A DNA stretch of 64,000 nucleotides from Mercurialis annua. Lineage: Eukaryota > Streptophyta > Magnoliopsida > Malpighiales > Euphorbiaceae. This document shows positions 1 through 10,938 of the stretch, one piece after another. The position numbers and the translations under genes are program-made. A model generated the notes under the pieces. It was not told the origin of the DNA. It searched no databases and saw only the letters and a list, made by a program, of their open reading frames with translations. Position 1 is the stretch's first letter. Every line of letters starts with the position of its first letter. The DNA lies in the NCBI RefSeq assembly GCF_937616625.2, contig NC_065574.1:52728052-52792051 (forward strand), in the 5' to 3' direction.

Positions 1-911
1 CCTGAGGCTTTCCTTCTTGACATTGAAGATTATCTATTGGAAGGCCTGGACGAAATGGCTTCCTAAATGATTCCGGGAACTCACCTTCCGGGCATTCGCA
101 AACACTACAATCTCTCAAGCGGCACATGCCATCATCAGGCCAAAAAGGGCAGTCACACCATAATTTAACCTGCCATAAAGCAGCCAACAGGCTTTAGAAA
201 TTTAAACCGAGACCCTACTAAACTGACTTGACAAATGCATTCACATTAGGCATTCAGCAAATACAAAAAGATGTAGGTGACAAACCTTAAAATATCGAAA
301 AAACGGAGTTTTCACAAGTTCTTGGAGAGATGGATTCAACACTTCTTTGTTAAGACGGTCTACTGTCTCATAATCACAACAACAATCCTCCACCATCCCA
401 CTATACTTCTGCAAACACAGACAAAATCAAAAAATTAGCTCAATAATTCAAGCCTTAAAGTAGAACAAAAATAAGAATATGATCATACTTTAAATTTCAC
501 CCTTTCACAACCAGACTAAACTACCAACAGAAATGATGATAACATTCAAAATGAAGTAAACAAAGTCCCTAATCAAGCCATTACATAAAAACATAAAATC
601 AAATAACTCAATTTAGTAAAAACCGCGCTATGGTATAAGCGTTGGGCAGCATTCTGCCCTTATGGGTTCAATTCCGCCCACGAGCGCTCCCGCTCCGACT
701 ATATAAAAATAAAAAGAAATTGGACAAAAGAACATGAAAAGAAAGAAACCTGAGGGCAAGTACAAGAATCATTGGAAAGTCCAAAAAGATTGATATTTGG
801 ACTAGCAATTGAAGCTGTAGTAAATGCAAATATCAAAGCAATAACAGCACCAATTATCACCATTTTCCATTGCTTACTGCTTTTCTTTTCCTCATTCTCT
901 GATCCCACCAT
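1..911 (-). CDS. ERO1: ERO1, endoplasmic reticulum oxidoreductin (5' part, three exons, runs off the window)
   Basis: ERO1 is the ER-membrane flavoenzyme that reoxidises protein disulfide isomerase and passes electrons to oxygen. Three exons read in phase on the minus strand: 911-750 (54 codons, donor CAG|GT), 408-286 (41 codons, acceptor GCAG, donor AAG|GT) and 169 to beyond position 1. Exon 1 gives a short cytosolic head, one membrane segment (about residues 17-37) and a CxC (50, 52). Exon 2 carries the C-C-C-D-Y-E-T-V-D block near residues 63-71. Exon 3 carries K-L-W-C-D-C-P-F-W followed by CRLRDC (111-116), the CX4C shuttle disulfide of the family, then CSVCEC. The start is the ATG at 911; the two upstream in-frame codons (TTG AAA) contain no ATG. 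The FAD-binding catalytic part lies outside the window. The family call is very secure; exon limits rest on consensus splice sites. Confidence 0.95.
619..713 (+). mobile_element. tRNA-derived SINE, copy 1, in ERO1 intron 1
   Basis: A tRNA-like stretch with a pol III B box (GGTTCAATTCC, 665-675), an A-box-like TGGTATAAGCG (631-641) and a 3' end CACGAGCGCTCCCGCTCC followed by TATATAAAAATAAAAAG. The same body and tail recur in reverse at about 48588-48690, so this is an interspersed element and not a tRNA gene. It lies antisense to ERO1. No clear target duplication was found. Confidence 0.72.
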
Positions 912-3319
912 TTTCAACCAATCTTTTTTTACAATTTCAATTCAACAAAATGATCAAATTAACAATCTTTGTAGAAAATGAAAGGGACCCAGATGAAGGA
1001 GAAGAAAAAAGTAACGAGCTTTTGTAATTTTTGCAGAGTAAGTTTCTGGATTAGGAAGGATTTAATAGTCAAGAAAAACAGATGGGCGTTTCGTTGACGG
1101 TTTTATTAACTCAGCTTTGATTTTGCTTTTTAACAGATTTTTCGTTTACTTAATCGATGGGAAGAAAAAGAATTTTCCGGGAAAATCAGGGGGGGGACAG
1201 CAAAAGAAGTCGGTTTGTTAGAATTGGGCTTTTCAGCCCATTTTCTGGATCTGTATCAAGCCCAATTAAGTAACTTAGTAAAGTCTTATTTTACAATGTA
1301 AATTTATTAGAGGAAATTACACCATTTAACAAAAAAAAAATGAAAATAATTATAAAACTATATGTTGACTTTTTTTATTTATAAAAATTCTAAACATATT
1401 TACAAAAGTATCAAAAAATTAAAAAAAAAATCAAACATACGGTGTATACTGTGAGTATAATGTTAGTATACTAATAAACTAACATTATATCAACATTATA
1501 CCAACATTATACCAAAATTATACCAACATTATGCATACTGAGATTTTATTAATATTAAATAAAAATTTACCAAAATTACATCAAATCATATCCTAAAAAT
1601 TTACCAAAATTATACCAACAGTATACCAAGAGTATACACATCAAAATATACTGAAAATTTTATTATTATACCAACGTTACTCCACATCGTATACTAAAAA
1701 TTAAACTAACAATATACTAAAATTATACCAACAATATACAAATTCTCTAGTTCATACCAATTATACTGAAAAATACATATAAAAAAAATTATACATGTTA
1801 TCAACTAGAAAATATATATAAAATTTTAGAATCGATATACCGAAAATATACTGAAATTATACCAATAATAAAACAAATACTATTTTTAAATTGTCGGATT
1901 TATAGTTTTAATATTCTGAAATCATACTATAATTATACCGACATTATACACATCGTACTTTTGTAAATAATTTTCATTTTTTGGTAGTTTTGTAATTAAT
2001 TTTAAATCAGTCGTATTTTTGTAAATAACAAAGTTTACAGGTACTTTTGAATTTTTTTTTTAAAATTTTAGGTATTTTTGTCATCGTCCCAATTTATAAT
2101 AAACTATAATATATTAAAATAATCGAAATTAGGTACAATTGTAGTTCGTTTGTTAAATATATCATAATTTTATCATCTTTCTGAGTGTTGTATATATCAA
2201 ATATAATAACTTTTATATGCATGGACGTGCAATATTGCACCATATTAACTCTCAACGAATTGTGAATACGTGGATGTGCAATATTGCACCATATTAACTC
2301 TAAACGAACTGTGAATATAACTGCTATTGATAATGATCTTGCTTTTATTGCTGACTCCTTTTTGAGTTTTAAAGAGCATGTACTTGTTTGTTGTGATTGA
2401 TTTGGTACCAATGGCCTTCCTAGCAGGCTTATGTACGTGCGTGTTTTTCTTTATATGTCAAATGTGAGTGTTTAGATCTGATTGCACTATTCCTTTTAAT
2501 AGGGTTTATCTTGCTAGAGTTAAAGTTTGATTTTGTGTATGTCTATGATTGTGAAAAGTTTGGAGTTAAAGAGATTTAACTTTACAATAATCTGGGTTTG
2601 AATTTATAAAATATATGCTTATATATGTACCGAGGCTTGAAACTGATCATAATACGTTTCTTTCAACTTGGTTGGAGTGCATATGATTCTTATGATTTGT
2701 TTTTTAATTGGATTTACTAATCTGTGCAATGTCTTTATGATTAGATGGACTATTATAATAATAATAGATTTCATAATTAAGATTTACTTTCACAAACGTT
2801 GTCTCGTTGAAGAACTTGTATTGTCCTATGAATGATCGTTTAATGTGCGTAGACAACTGAGAGGGCTGGATATTCTGATTGAGTCTGAGGTAACATATGA
2901 TGATGTTGATTAGCTATTATGTTTTTCATAAGGTGAATCATGTCTTGAGACTTTGATTTTTGATCATGTAGATGCCCCCATCAATTTTAATGCTTTTGGA
3001 AAGGTTGGTGGCACGCTCACCTTTTTTGAAGAAAATCGGGCTAAATTGATATGTTTTTAGAATAATAACGTACAAATATATTTGATGTTCTACCTTGTAT
3101 TTCTTTCCTTTTTATATGTTTGACCTGACTTGCGTTGTTAAAAGTTATGCTAAAGGTTAGTATTAGGTTTATTATAAAGGTTTACTATAAAAATTCATAA
3201 AATGATTAATATATTGGAGATAGTATTAGGGTTAACATTATTATTAGTATTAGAGTTAATGTTAAGGAGTTTACTAATTCTCATCATAAAATATCGTAAA
3301 TCTTAATATTAACCTTAAA
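912..3319. other. ERO1 upstream region and AT-rich intergenic DNA
   Basis: No supported gene. 912-1250 is the presumed ERO1 leader and promoter; no convincing TATA box was seen. About 1440-1960 is filled with degenerate repeats of a TATACCAACATTATACC type, flanked by poly(A/T)-rich arms (1310-1435 and 1950-2085) that look weakly inverted, so it may be an old MITE-like or Mutator-like repeat. 2850-3060 has two stretches bounded by possible splice sites but no recognisable protein. Confidence 0.5.
2222..2318. repeat. Tandem duplication, 49-bp period, with a perfect palindrome
   Basis: Two copies starting at 2222 and 2271. Each contains the 14-bp palindrome GTGCAATATTGCAC followed by CATATTAACTCT and a nearly identical tail. 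It produces a spurious antisense ORF; no function is known. Confidence 0.8.
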
Positions 3320-4430
3320 ACAATCACGATCGAAAAATCATAAATCGAGACCGGCGCTAGGGTATGGGAGTGATAGCTCTGAAACCAGTAGCTAGCCTTG
3401 AAAATAATCATAATAAATAATCACAACAAAACCTGCATAAAACCCATACTTAGGGGCAACCGAAACTCCAACCTTAGTCTAACAGTTTATATAACAACTT
3501 ATATAATCAAAAGTTCGACTCAACTTCGAAACTCAAACAACATGGCATATAATATAAATAATCCAAACTAGAGTATAACATTGCCAACATCAATATAAAG
3601 CAGTCGGACTAATCCGACAACTCAACGTATAGATAAATATAAGATAAACTAGTACTACTACGGTCTAAGAGTTTAAAACAGTTTGACTAGTTTTATAGAA
3701 ATCAAAATAAACCTTTGAAGAATGAAAGAAGTCGAAGATCAACCAAACGCTTTCAAAATTATAAACCTGGAAATGGAAAAAACAACGGGGTCAGATATAC
3801 TGAGATGAGTTCATACTACAACTATTTACATTTATTAAGTGAAAAACTTTAAAACAAAACAATCCCTTTACACACACACACATACACGTATATATAATCA
3901 TTATGTAATAAGTATTGAATCACTCCCTAAGTAGGTCAGATATAAATTTGCCGATACCAGCGTAGGCAAGACGTCTCTATGTCGATCTTAGAGTACTTAC
4001 CGGTGCACACAGTCTCAATGATATCCATCAAGTAGCTCGTTCAATCCAAATCCATAATGAGTTCAAAACCCTTTCGAAACCCGTATATAGTATATACATA
4101 CCAAAATAGATAATTTACTTAATAATGCGGTAAATAACAATACAAACTCACTGCTTGTAAAAATTCCCAACAAAGCTCAACAAAGAACTAAATCTGTTCT
4201 GAAGCTCGAGCAGTCGACGGATCTAGAAATAAAATATAAGCTAAATTCAATTCAACCCCTAACTTTAAAATTACTAGACTCACAAAGAACTAGCACCATA
4301 AACATCAAGCCAAACTCAAACCATTAATAGGGTAACCATACATACTCAAACATATCCAGTCATATAAAAACCAAGTTAAATCGAGCTTCCACTTTGAAAA
4401 CATAATCCGGAAATCACTTAAAATAACTTA

Positions 4431-4703
4431 CTCCCTCCGTTCCAATAGAGTTGTCCACTTTGCCTTTATCACATAGTTTAAGAAAAGCAATCATTGTTTA
4501 TAGTTTTTATAAACTTTTCCTTACTTTTCTTGTCATACCCCTATTTAATGTGGGGTCCACTTGCAATTTACTTTTATTAGTGGACTTTAAATAGGGGTAA
4601 TATAGGAAAATTAAGTATAAAATTAGTTACTTTTTGAAAGTGGACAAGAGTTTTGGGACAAAAAAATTTATCAAAGTGGACAACTCTATTAGGACGGAGG
4701 GAG
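4431..4703. mobile_element. Stowaway (Tc1/mariner) MITE
   Basis: Terminal inverted repeats CTCCCTCCGTTCCAATAGAG and its near-complement at the right end (CTCTATTAGGACGGAGGGAG), continuing inward as TTGTCCACTTT. Flanked by TA on both sides (4429-4430, 4704-4705). 273 bp, non-coding, inserted in the old LTR. Confidence 0.93.
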
Positions 4704-6257
4704 TAGTTTAAAAACATAAAACCAAGTTCAAAATCTCAGAGTAATGAGTCAGCCAAGTTATCATAAATATTAAGTTTAACCTCACATGTCGGACGACACA
4801 AGTCTAACCCGACCCAAACATCCAACCATAGTAAATCGATCCATTTAAATTCTGAAAACGTTGTGTGAACCAATGTATAAATTTGGAAAGTAAGGGAATT
4901 CAAATTCAACTTTAAAACTCAAGTAAAGCATCATGCTTACAAAGTGCCCGATAAAAGTCCTCAAAGCAAAAATATAACCAAATAAGTCGTAAACCAATAT
5001 ACAACATCCCTAGCATGCTTAAAGATCATATTTGAACAACACATTCAATAGCCAAACAATTGGAAACAAATAACATGCTTTTCACCAAAACTAGGCTAAT
5101 TAAGCATTCATAACAATTAATCCAAAACGAGCCTAAAAATGTATCGCTTAAACCCAAACACCTAGGGTCTTATAATAGACATGCCATAGACCATAATATG
5201 AAAATAACTCATATCTCAAGTCACTACAAGTATTAAATCTGAAATCAACACATTTTAGCGTAAAACTAGCTAGTTTGTAAAATAAGCCAACACGTACCAA
5301 AACGAATAAGATTCTAACTCCCAATACCATTTAGATCAGATTTATATCATACATAAATCCAAAATACCAAACCAACTCAGATCCAAAATCATTGCAACAA
5401 CACTTAAACAATCCAACTCGCAATTTCGCTAGAAATTGCCTAAACGTGCTAAACAAACCAATTCATGCATTCAACAATTCAAAAATATGCAATCTCTAAT
5501 TCCAAAAAGTATAAACATCATTTAAATCATCATATAACACTAGGTGTGTAATTTCAAAACATTTAAGTGATCACAATGCTTGAAAATCATAAGTTCGACA
5601 TATTACGCAATTTCGGCTAAAACAATCGATTACATGCTAAAGGTGTGATACAATCAAATAGACCAGATCTTAAATATTAAATCCACCAAACATAGCATAC
5701 GTATCAGTAACCTAAGCATAGCATCTCATTTCCATAGATTTAGTACACCAAATTGATTAGAATACGCAATTGCTAGCAAAATCCTAACATTGATGAATCA
5801 TTTCAAACGCTATCCAAAATATGTAACATCAGTTTACATATGACCAAATCATCATTTTACTTATATTAAATTAGTATCATAAGCATGACATAGCAATAGT
5901 AGCGATACAATCATAAAAGCCTTAAACATGCAATTTCTACGCAAAATGAACAACAACAAAACCATATAATGTAAGAGTGAGAAAACCATATCTAAAGATG
6001 ATAAACAATAAAATATAATATGTATTAAACCCTAGAATAAAGGTCTGGACCGAATTCAAAAGGATCCACAATCCACCAACGAAGAACAAAAACGTATAAT
6101 TAGCGTAAATCTTGCGAATATGATGTTAAATCTCACACTTAGCATAATGAATCAAACCCGAACGTTTTGGAATAAAGAAATATAGGTCTCTGAGTGTTGG
6201 GAGTCGTTTTTAGAGTTTGAGAGAGTTGTGGGGGAAGAGTGGCTCAGTTAGGGGGTC

Positions 6258-6265
6258 TATTTATA
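6258..6265 (-). promoter_or_regulatory. TATA box of the old LTR
   Basis: TATAAATA on the minus strand, embedded in a palindromic GGGGG(T/C)CTAT...CCCCC context about 350 bp into the LTR. This position fits an LTR promoter. Assignment is by position and motif only. Confidence 0.5.
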
Positions 6266-6294
6266 GGCCCCCAACTGAAAGAGACTGGTTGCAC

Positions 6295-6343
6295 GTCGCG
6301 ACACCCATTGTCGCGTCATGCAGCCTGTGTCGTGTCGCGACAC
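6295..6343. repeat. CGCG-centred palindromes in the old LTR
   Basis: GTCGCGAC (6295-6302) and GTGTCGCGACAC (6332-6343), with related TGTCGCGTCA between them. They lie just downstream of the LTR TATA box, like the palindrome array in the younger LTR family at 19499. Confidence 0.65.
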
Positions 6344-6392
6344 CCTTTTTTATAACGTGACACCAATTTTCCCTCCCTGGCATGCCGACACT

Positions 6393-6420
6393 CCCCCCCC
6401 CCCCCCCCCCCCCGCCCCCC
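6393..6420. repeat. Poly(C) tract
   Basis: Twenty-one C, one G, then six C. Two overlapping minus-strand ORFs with glycine runs are by-products. The length is prone to sequencing or assembly error. Confidence 0.9.
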
Positions 6421-6609
6421 GATGCATACCGACTTTCTTCTGAAGCCAAAAGTTGATCCCCTAGGCCCGAAACACACGAAACAAGGCCCAAACAACACAC
6501 CAAAGGTCTCACGAGACAAAACACGATTCCGAGGAATCAAAACACAAACTAAACATGCAAAACAACATTAGAAAGCTCATCAGAACTAACCGAAGTACCG
6601 GGTGTTATA

Positions 6610-6985
6610 TTGTCCCCATTTTAAAAACAAAATCGTCCTCGATTTTAACACAAGACATACTAAGCATAAAACAACGTAGTGCGCACACAACAACATAAAA
6701 ACACATAAGCAAAAACCCAACGTACCTCTAGAAAAAGAAAAGGAAAGAAACCATTACGCATGTTGAACTCTATTTCCCAAGTGCACTCCTCAACTGAGTG
6801 GCAAAACTAAAACTGTAACCGTAGGAATTCCGTAGTACTTATAAACCTTTGCATTTGCGTAACCACAATCTTCTCATATTGTTCCTCAAATGATAACTCT
6901 CATACCACTGCTGACATACTCCTAACAATCTCTTGAGGTGACACCAACGGCGAAACTAGCTATTGCTTAACACTAAATGATATAT
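6610..6985 (-). pseudogene. Decayed chromovirus pol C-terminus (Tekay-like Ty3/gypsy)
   Basis: Minus-strand reading in broken frames gives, in order, E-L-S-F-E-E-Q (near 6905), G-I-P-T-V-T-V-L (near 6825) and E-E-C-T-W-E-I-E-F (near 6785). These are the integrase/chromodomain-end signatures of plant chromoviruses (LSFEE, EIP-V-VLW, VEEATWE). In-frame stops and frameshifts separate them. TCGAGGACGA and the polypurine tract then lead into the LTR at 6609. This identifies the old LTR as belonging to a once coding Tekay/Del-type element. Confidence 0.75.
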
Positions 6986-8344
6986 ACCCTTCCTAAGTGA
7001 AATCAAAGGAACACAAAATCTCCAACCCAAAATTTTGAACAGCCAAAATTGTCTAACTGTGAATCACAAAACACGCTCTACAAGGGTGATTCAAAAAAAC
7101 TAGCTCGAGTCTTATCGACTATTAGAGCAACACTAACAAGGTATAAGAACAAGCCCGAAGTTCAAATTGTAGTTCTTACGACACCAAAATCCATCGTCTC
7201 AAATCGAAAAACACTGAAATTCACAAACTGATATTTATCTTGCGTTCCTTGTCATATACTCGTTATTCTACTTATAACAAACTCAATAACATCTGTTCAA
7301 TAAAACGAACAAATCAATCCAACTAATCATCCTAATTAAATTCATTCCTACCGTATTGTATGGATTTATTGCTGTAAGACACATGTAAAATATTCAACAA
7401 CTGACCGATACAATAACCAGAATCGAAGGTATCGACCAACCAACCTTGATGTCCAAAACCCACTAATCACGATCCTCCGATCGACCGACACAAATATCTA
7501 AACCAAATTCAAATCTCCAATAATTACTCCACTAATCCAACTTCGATCTCGTGTTTAACAAGGGATCTCTCAGATCCAAAACACAAATTTTCGAGTCATT
7601 ATAATTTATGCTCAAAACCCTTCTTATAGCAAAATCATTTTTCGTTTACTCAAAAAATTATATAGTAATATTATCCACTTCCAATTAAAATACTAACAAC
7701 TTAAACTCCATTTTATTTTCAAAATCGGAAATAACAAACCGTTGTCCGTATTCTTATACACATAATGTTTTAAAACTCCTATTTTTTTGAATTCGCAGTT
7801 GAATCTCGCTTTTGAATGAAATTACAAATTTATGAAATCATCCAACTGACAAAATTAATTATTCTCTTTCAATCAAACTTGATAAAAAAAATCATTATTT
7901 TATCAAAATTTTATATTTTGCAAATTGAAAATCTCTGTTCATAAAAATATTTTTATATAAATATATCAAAACATTTGGACAAAATCGAATCTGTATAAAT
8001 AAAACATATTTTAAAATCACAGTGAACACTCACACATACGTGGAGCATAACCCAATTTCTTAATCCATCACTCCTCAATCATAAATCGGAAGCTACCATA
8101 TAAACATTCAACACGATCTCAAGTCTGATGTATATATATATATCGAGTCTCCACAGAGACGGAAATGGAATCCCTATGGAGTAGGGATTACATACCCGTC
8201 CTCTTTCCATATTCGTGGATGGAAAATAAACTTTCTCCATTGCCATATCTATAAAAATATTTTTTTTTAAATCTTCGGCTCCATTAATAGCAAATTTCCA
8301 TAAAAAAATGGAAAATCTGCTCCCTATTGCTATCCCTAAACAGG
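6986..8344. other. Non-coding AT-rich DNA
   Basis: No supported gene. The first part may be more decayed retroelement internal sequence. 8130-8250 contains a GGGATTACATACCCGTCC-type stretch of the sort often seen in plant repeats. Short ORFs here have no recognisable product. Confidence 0.4.
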
Positions 8345-8548
8345 ACACATAATGAATGATATATAGCATGCAGAAAAATCATGGCGTAATGTGAGATTAT
8401 ATGGTCAAAGGAAGAGAAATATGATTGTTTAGAAAAAGAGTTAAATTTTGGGAAAAATGTCAGGATGCTGATTCTAGCTTTCAGCATCACAATTATTCTC
8501 TTTTTTAGGAAATCAGCAATTCTTTTGGGTCAAAATTTCAATTTAAAT
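8345..8548. repeat. Dispersed direct repeat, copy A (left of the glutaredoxin gene)
   Basis: Homologous to 12554-12742 in the same orientation. Shared blocks include ATATAGCATGCAGAA, ATATGGTCAAA and ATCACAATTATTCTCTTTT. The copies are clearly diverged. No coding content. Confidence 0.75.
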
Positions 8549-8876
8549 TAATCGAATGTCATGAAATCAGACTATAATAAAATGTTGGTGGAAAACGAAT
8601 AATAAAACAGACTATAATATTACCAGTCATCATTTTCCTGCTGCTATATGTACATATATCGTTAACCCGTAGTACCAACTGCCTCTCATTTTTCTCTCGC
8701 ACTAACCCATGTGACCTTGTCAAACTGGTGGGATTTCTGCATGTATTTTTGTTAAGGAGTATGTGTTATTTATCCAATAATATTACCCATAGACCATAGG
8801 GTAAAGCTAATTAAAAGACATTTTAGATTTGTTATTTTTTAATGACTAGAGAGGGAAAACGCTTTTGGAGAAAAAA

Positions 8877-9125
8877 CACTACAAGAAATTCTGTATTTGG
8901 CAACAAATTTTTTTACAGCAAATGTTTTTTTGTTGCTAAAAAACATTTTACAGCATTAATTTTGAAAGTTACTGCCATTAGTTAAGTTATAACAGCATTT
9001 TACAGCAAATTTTGTTATCAATTACTAAAGGCAACATTTTATTAGCAGTAATATGTCACAATTTCTTTTTGTTGCTATATATTAATAGTAACAATTTAAG
9101 CCTAATTTTAGTATTTTTTGTAGTG
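8877..9125. mobile_element. CACTA-type MITE
   Basis: Starts CACTACAAGAAATTC and ends TTTTTTGTAGTG, with a 3-bp AAA duplication on both sides (8874-8876, 9126-9128). The subterminal region repeats a TTGTTGCTA / TTACAGCAA motif. 249 bp, non-coding. Confidence 0.85.
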
Positions 9126-9128
9126 AAA

Positions 9129-10230
9129 TTACGATCTTGCAAATTGTTATCGAACACTTATAATATTTGAGTTATAATTTATTGGTTTTTTTTTCATTAG
9201 TTCAATAAGGGGTTATAAGATAAAACTAATTAAATGACATATTTAAATTTGTTCGACAAAATGGTTATTTATCTTGAGTTACATTTTATCAAAATAAGAA
9301 CCTTTAGGACATGCATTAATTATGGGTTAATTAGGAGCAAAATAATCATTATTTCAGTAAATTTGTTGCTAGCTTTGTGCAAAGGAGATGAATGATGAAA
9401 TCATCATTTGTATCTCAATAACTAATCTGCTAGTACAATCTAGCAGGACCATCTTTCTTTAAAAAGAAAAACTATTTTATATAAATTATTTCACTAAAAT
9501 ATTCATCAGAAAGACAAAGAATAAAGTTAATATATAGACCGAAATTCATTTTTAGGATTTTATATTTTTTGAATTTTATTTATATGATCTTTTTTCAGAT
9601 TTCTAATCTTTATCTAGTCCTTCTTAATTTATTTTAAATTTTTAGGTCTTTTTTGGAAGGAGAATGAGCAAACTTTACACCCACCGTGAAACACACATGA
9701 GGTCGAATTTAAATATCAACTTAACTCGATACATTGGAAAAATGAGCCGCATAATCCAATATAAAAAAGAATTAGATAAATAAAAATCTAAAGGAAATTA
9801 AGAATCAGAAAACCCTAAATGAGATCTTTTGGCCATTGCACTTGAAATTTAGAAAAGACAGATTACAGAACAAAACAAAAACCTATGATTTTCTTTGATG
9901 ATACCGTTAGTCAACTCGCAGCTTCCTCTTGCACGGATCATGACGTTTCATTACACTATTATAATATATAGTTTTATACCACATAAAATATTCTTCTTCA
10001 CTCACACTTTAGCATGGTTTTTGTTCTTGAAACATAAGAATTATAGTGATACTTAATTATGGCATACTAATTCAAATTTAACATACCCTAATGGTAATCA
10101 AAAGCAAGAAACATTATAAAAATTTAAGATATGATCAGTCGATCACCTTTTTTTTTCCTGTACAAACATACTGATCATTCTATAACTGAAATAACAGAAA
10201 TTAAAAACATAATGAGAACTAATTATATTA
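9129..10230. other. Non-coding AT-rich DNA 3' of the glutaredoxin gene
   Basis: I see no gene, RNA or clear transposon boundary here. The right end should contain the glutaredoxin 3' UTR. Confidence 0.4.
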
Positions 10231-10260
10231 ATTAATTAGCTGATAATATAATCTGAGCAC

Positions 10261-10683
10261 TTAAAGCCAAAGAGCACCAGCATCCTTAAGAAGAGGGACC
10301 AAAGTGCCATTAATATGACAAGCCATGAGTGTCTCAATTCCACCAAGAAACTTTCCGCCAATAAACACCGCCGGAACTGGCTGCTGTCCTTCGGAGGCAA
10401 TCTGGAAGAGGACGGCCTGAACGTCGGGACCGGCGGAGTGGTGGTCGAGCTCAATAATGGTGGGGCCAACACCAAGGCCAAAAAGAAGACGCTTAGCCAC
10501 AGTGCACATGCAGCAGCCACTCATGCTGAACAAAACCACCGCATTGCTCGAAGCTAAGTGTTTAACGATCTGATATGGATTGTCTAGCTGCTGCTGCTGC
10601 TGCTGCTGGTTCATCGCCTTTGACGCAGGTTTCTCGCTGTTTAGGGTTACACTGCTCGCCATTGATTTCTTAGCTACCTGCAT
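10261..10683 (-). CDS. CC-type glutaredoxin (ROXY class), 140 aa
   Basis: An intronless glutaredoxin of the land-plant CC-type class. These use glutathione and bind TGA bZIP factors in the nucleus to tune transcription in flower development, jasmonate/salicylate signalling or nitrogen response. The active site is CCMC (57-60, after FSMSG). The cis-proline is in QPVPAVFIGG (Pro104), and a GG-loop glutathione contact follows (109-115). The C-terminus is ALWL (137-140), the motif needed for TGA/TOPLESS interaction in this class. The N-terminal extension carries seven consecutive Gln (26-32). The ATG at 10683 is the first in the ORF; Met8 is an alternative. The exact paralog cannot be assigned by eye, so no symbol is given. 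Confidence 0.93.
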   Translation of the reverse strand: MQVAKKSMASSVTLNSEKPASKAMNQQQQQQQLDNPYQIVKHLASSNAVVLFSMSGCCMCTVAKRLLFGLGVGPTIIELDHHSAGPDVQAVLFQIASEGQQPVPAVFIGGKFLGGIETLMACHINGTLVPLLKDAGALWL

Positions 10684-10689
10684 CGTATG

Positions 10690-10912
10690 AATTCAAGAAT
10701 GAAATATTTCAAAAATCAAGAATCAAGGACAAAAACCTTCAAGTTTCAAGAATCAAGAACGGGGTTGAATTTGTTGAACGAAGGTGATCAAGAAATGTCA
10801 AGATTCAAGAAGGAACTCTTCAAGAATCAAAAATGGAACGTTTCAAGAATCAAGAACAGGGTTTAATTGGTTGAAGGAGTGTAAGCCAGAAATGTCAAGA
10901 TTCAAGAAGATT
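10690..10912 (-). repeat. Tandem duplication in the glutaredoxin 5' leader (97-bp period)
   Basis: TTTCAAGAATCAAGAAC recurs at 10744 and 10841. Each is followed by a GGGTTxAATTxGTTGAA block and GAAATGTCAAGATTCAAGAAG. It lies between the predicted TATA box and the ATG, so it is probably transcribed as 5' UTR, giving a CTT/GATT-rich leader on the gene strand. Confidence 0.75.
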
Positions 10913-10930
10913 AAGTTATGTGGTGGGTGT

Positions 10931-10938
10931 GATATATA
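10931..10938 (-). promoter_or_regulatory. TATA box of the glutaredoxin gene
   Basis: TATATATC on the minus strand, preceded by CTCTCAC. It would place the transcription start near 10905, leaving a leader of about 220 nt. Motif and position only. Confidence 0.5.

Larger units (their letters stand above)
3320..6609 (-). mobile_element. Old Tekay-like Ty3/gypsy LTR (minus orientation)
   Basis: On the minus strand this starts near 6609 with ATATAACACCCGG directly after a G-rich polypurine tract (TGGGGACA). It ends near 3320 with CCCTAGCGCCGGTCTCG and a CGTGA-like terminus. Both ends match the LTR at 42338-44859 (TGTAATACCCC start, CCCTAGCGCCGGTCTCG end), but the interior is strongly diverged. 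The sequence upstream (6610-6650) also matches that element's 3' internal end, including TCGAGGACGA. About 3 kb remains once the inserted Stowaway is removed. No second LTR or target duplication was found, so the element is truncated and old. Confidence 0.8.

Noticed and set aside
772..981. Plus-strand ORF of 69 aa
   Set aside because: Antisense shadow of ERO1 exon 1 and its leader.
2094..2411. 105-aa minus-strand ORF
   Set aside because: It spans the 49-bp tandem duplication in AT-rich DNA. Internal repetition explains the open frame and no domain is visible.
6261..6540. Two minus-strand ORFs with glycine runs
   Set aside because: Both arise from the poly(C) tract within an old LTR and share no domain with any protein I know.
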